From: an uncultured Flavobacterium sp.
GTDB taxonomy: Bacteria > Bacteroidota > Bacteroidia > Flavobacteriales > Flavobacteriaceae
Direction of reading: 5' to 3'
Assembly: GCA_946480635.1 (NCBI GenBank)
Contig: CAMLKV010000011.1
Location: forward strand, 1-14,299
Length of the DNA stretch: 14,299 nucleotides
In this document: positions 13,946 through 14,299 of the stretch, one piece after another
Layout: every line of letters starts with the position of its first letter
Position numbering within the stretch: position 1 is the stretch's first letter
Translations under genes and position numbers: made by a program
The notes under the pieces: generated by a model
Seen by the model: the letters and a program-made list of their open reading frames with translations, nothing else
Database searches by the model: none
Told to the model about the DNA's origin: nothing

Positions 13946-14299
13946 TTAAAACTTATAATTTAAGCTAAGGCCAACGTTTTGTTTGTAGTTAAAATCGTTG
14001 GTTTGAATTTCGGGTTTAATGGTCAAATCACCATTTACATTAAATTGTTGTAAATGTGCATCAACATTCGCATCAATTATATTTAGAACATAAAGAGCGG
14101 CTGTAATCAATAAAGATAAATCTCTGTTACGCTGATGATATTTTTGAGCATCTATAAGTCTCTCATCGCTTAATAATCCTTGGTAACGATCATTGCTGCT
14201 TTCACCAAGAACTAAGCGTTGCTTATAAGCATCCCTATATCTATCATATCTTTTTTGATTCCAAGTATAAGAATAGATACCTGTTCCTAATGCTATATC
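13946..14299 (-). CDS. DUF5683 family protein (5' end missing)
   Basis: The C-terminal 117 residues are visible, read from the right edge to a TAA at 13946-13948; the N-terminus lies outside the window. The segment starts DIALGTGIYSYTWNQKRYDR, continues with YRDAYKQRL, LSDERLIDAQKYHQRNRDLS, a hydrophobic helix LLITAALYVLNIIDANVDAH, and ends GLSLNYKF. This matches the Bacteroidota DUF5683 family, small membrane proteins of unknown function often found directly upstream of dapB and lepB. The final alternating hydrophobic residues ending in aromatic F resemble an outer-membrane strand, but the helices argue for a helical membrane protein, so location is uncertain. Confidence 0.85.
   Translation of the reverse strand, partial: DIALGTGIYSYTWNQKRYDRYRDAYKQRLVLGESSNDRYQGLLSDERLIDAQKYHQRNRDLSLLITAALYVLNIIDANVDAHLQQFNVNGDLTIKPEIQTNDFNYKQNVGLSLNYKF

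Overview
The window is AT-rich chromosomal DNA from a member of the Bacteroidota, most likely Flavobacteriaceae and close to Flavobacterium. The evidence is the gene set (DUF5683-dapB-lepB-WbqC, mutL with tandem rhomboids, TPR protein-ribH), the Bacteroidota-type promoters (TTG, a 17-25 nt spacer, TAnnTTTG), and the lack of Shine-Dalgarno sequences. No tRNA, rRNA, IS element, phage gene or CRISPR array was seen. No stretch of more than 300 bases lacks a gene.

Region 1 (1-4636, minus strand) is a tightly packed run read from right to left: recF, a rhodanese-thioredoxin lipoprotein, a DUF2461 protein, murB, a PhyH-family dioxygenase and a PaiB-like flavin-binding protein that runs off the left edge. 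Gaps are 27, 0, 14, about 16 and 7 nt, so one long transcript from the recF promoter is plausible. It mixes DNA repair, envelope redox, cell-wall synthesis and two accessory enzymes.

Region 2 (4637-6197) begins with a divergent promoter region. Rightward from it run a membrane-anchored TPR protein (YfgM-like) and ribH (lumazine synthase), separated by an unusual palindrome made of 7-nt tandem repeats. A clear intrinsic terminator follows ribH.

Region 3 (6198-10913, plus strand) is a mutL-led operon: mutL, two successive rhomboid proteases and a membrane-anchored endonuclease/exonuclease/phosphatase-fold protein. The first junction is a 4-nt overlap. The MutL carries a degenerate C-terminal endonuclease motif.

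Region 4 (10931-14299, minus strand) converges on region 3 and reads DUF5683 protein (partial), dapB, lepB, then a terminator-like hairpin and a WbqC-family gene. DapB makes lysine/diaminopimelate precursors and LepB cleaves signal peptides of exported proteins.

Overall this is mostly conserved housekeeping DNA, and I see no new defence or mobile system. The best leads are the heptad-repeat palindrome before ribH and its relative between dapB and lepB, the altered MutL nuclease motif, the rhodanese-thioredoxin lipoprotein, and the terminator placed directly in front of the WbqC-family gene.
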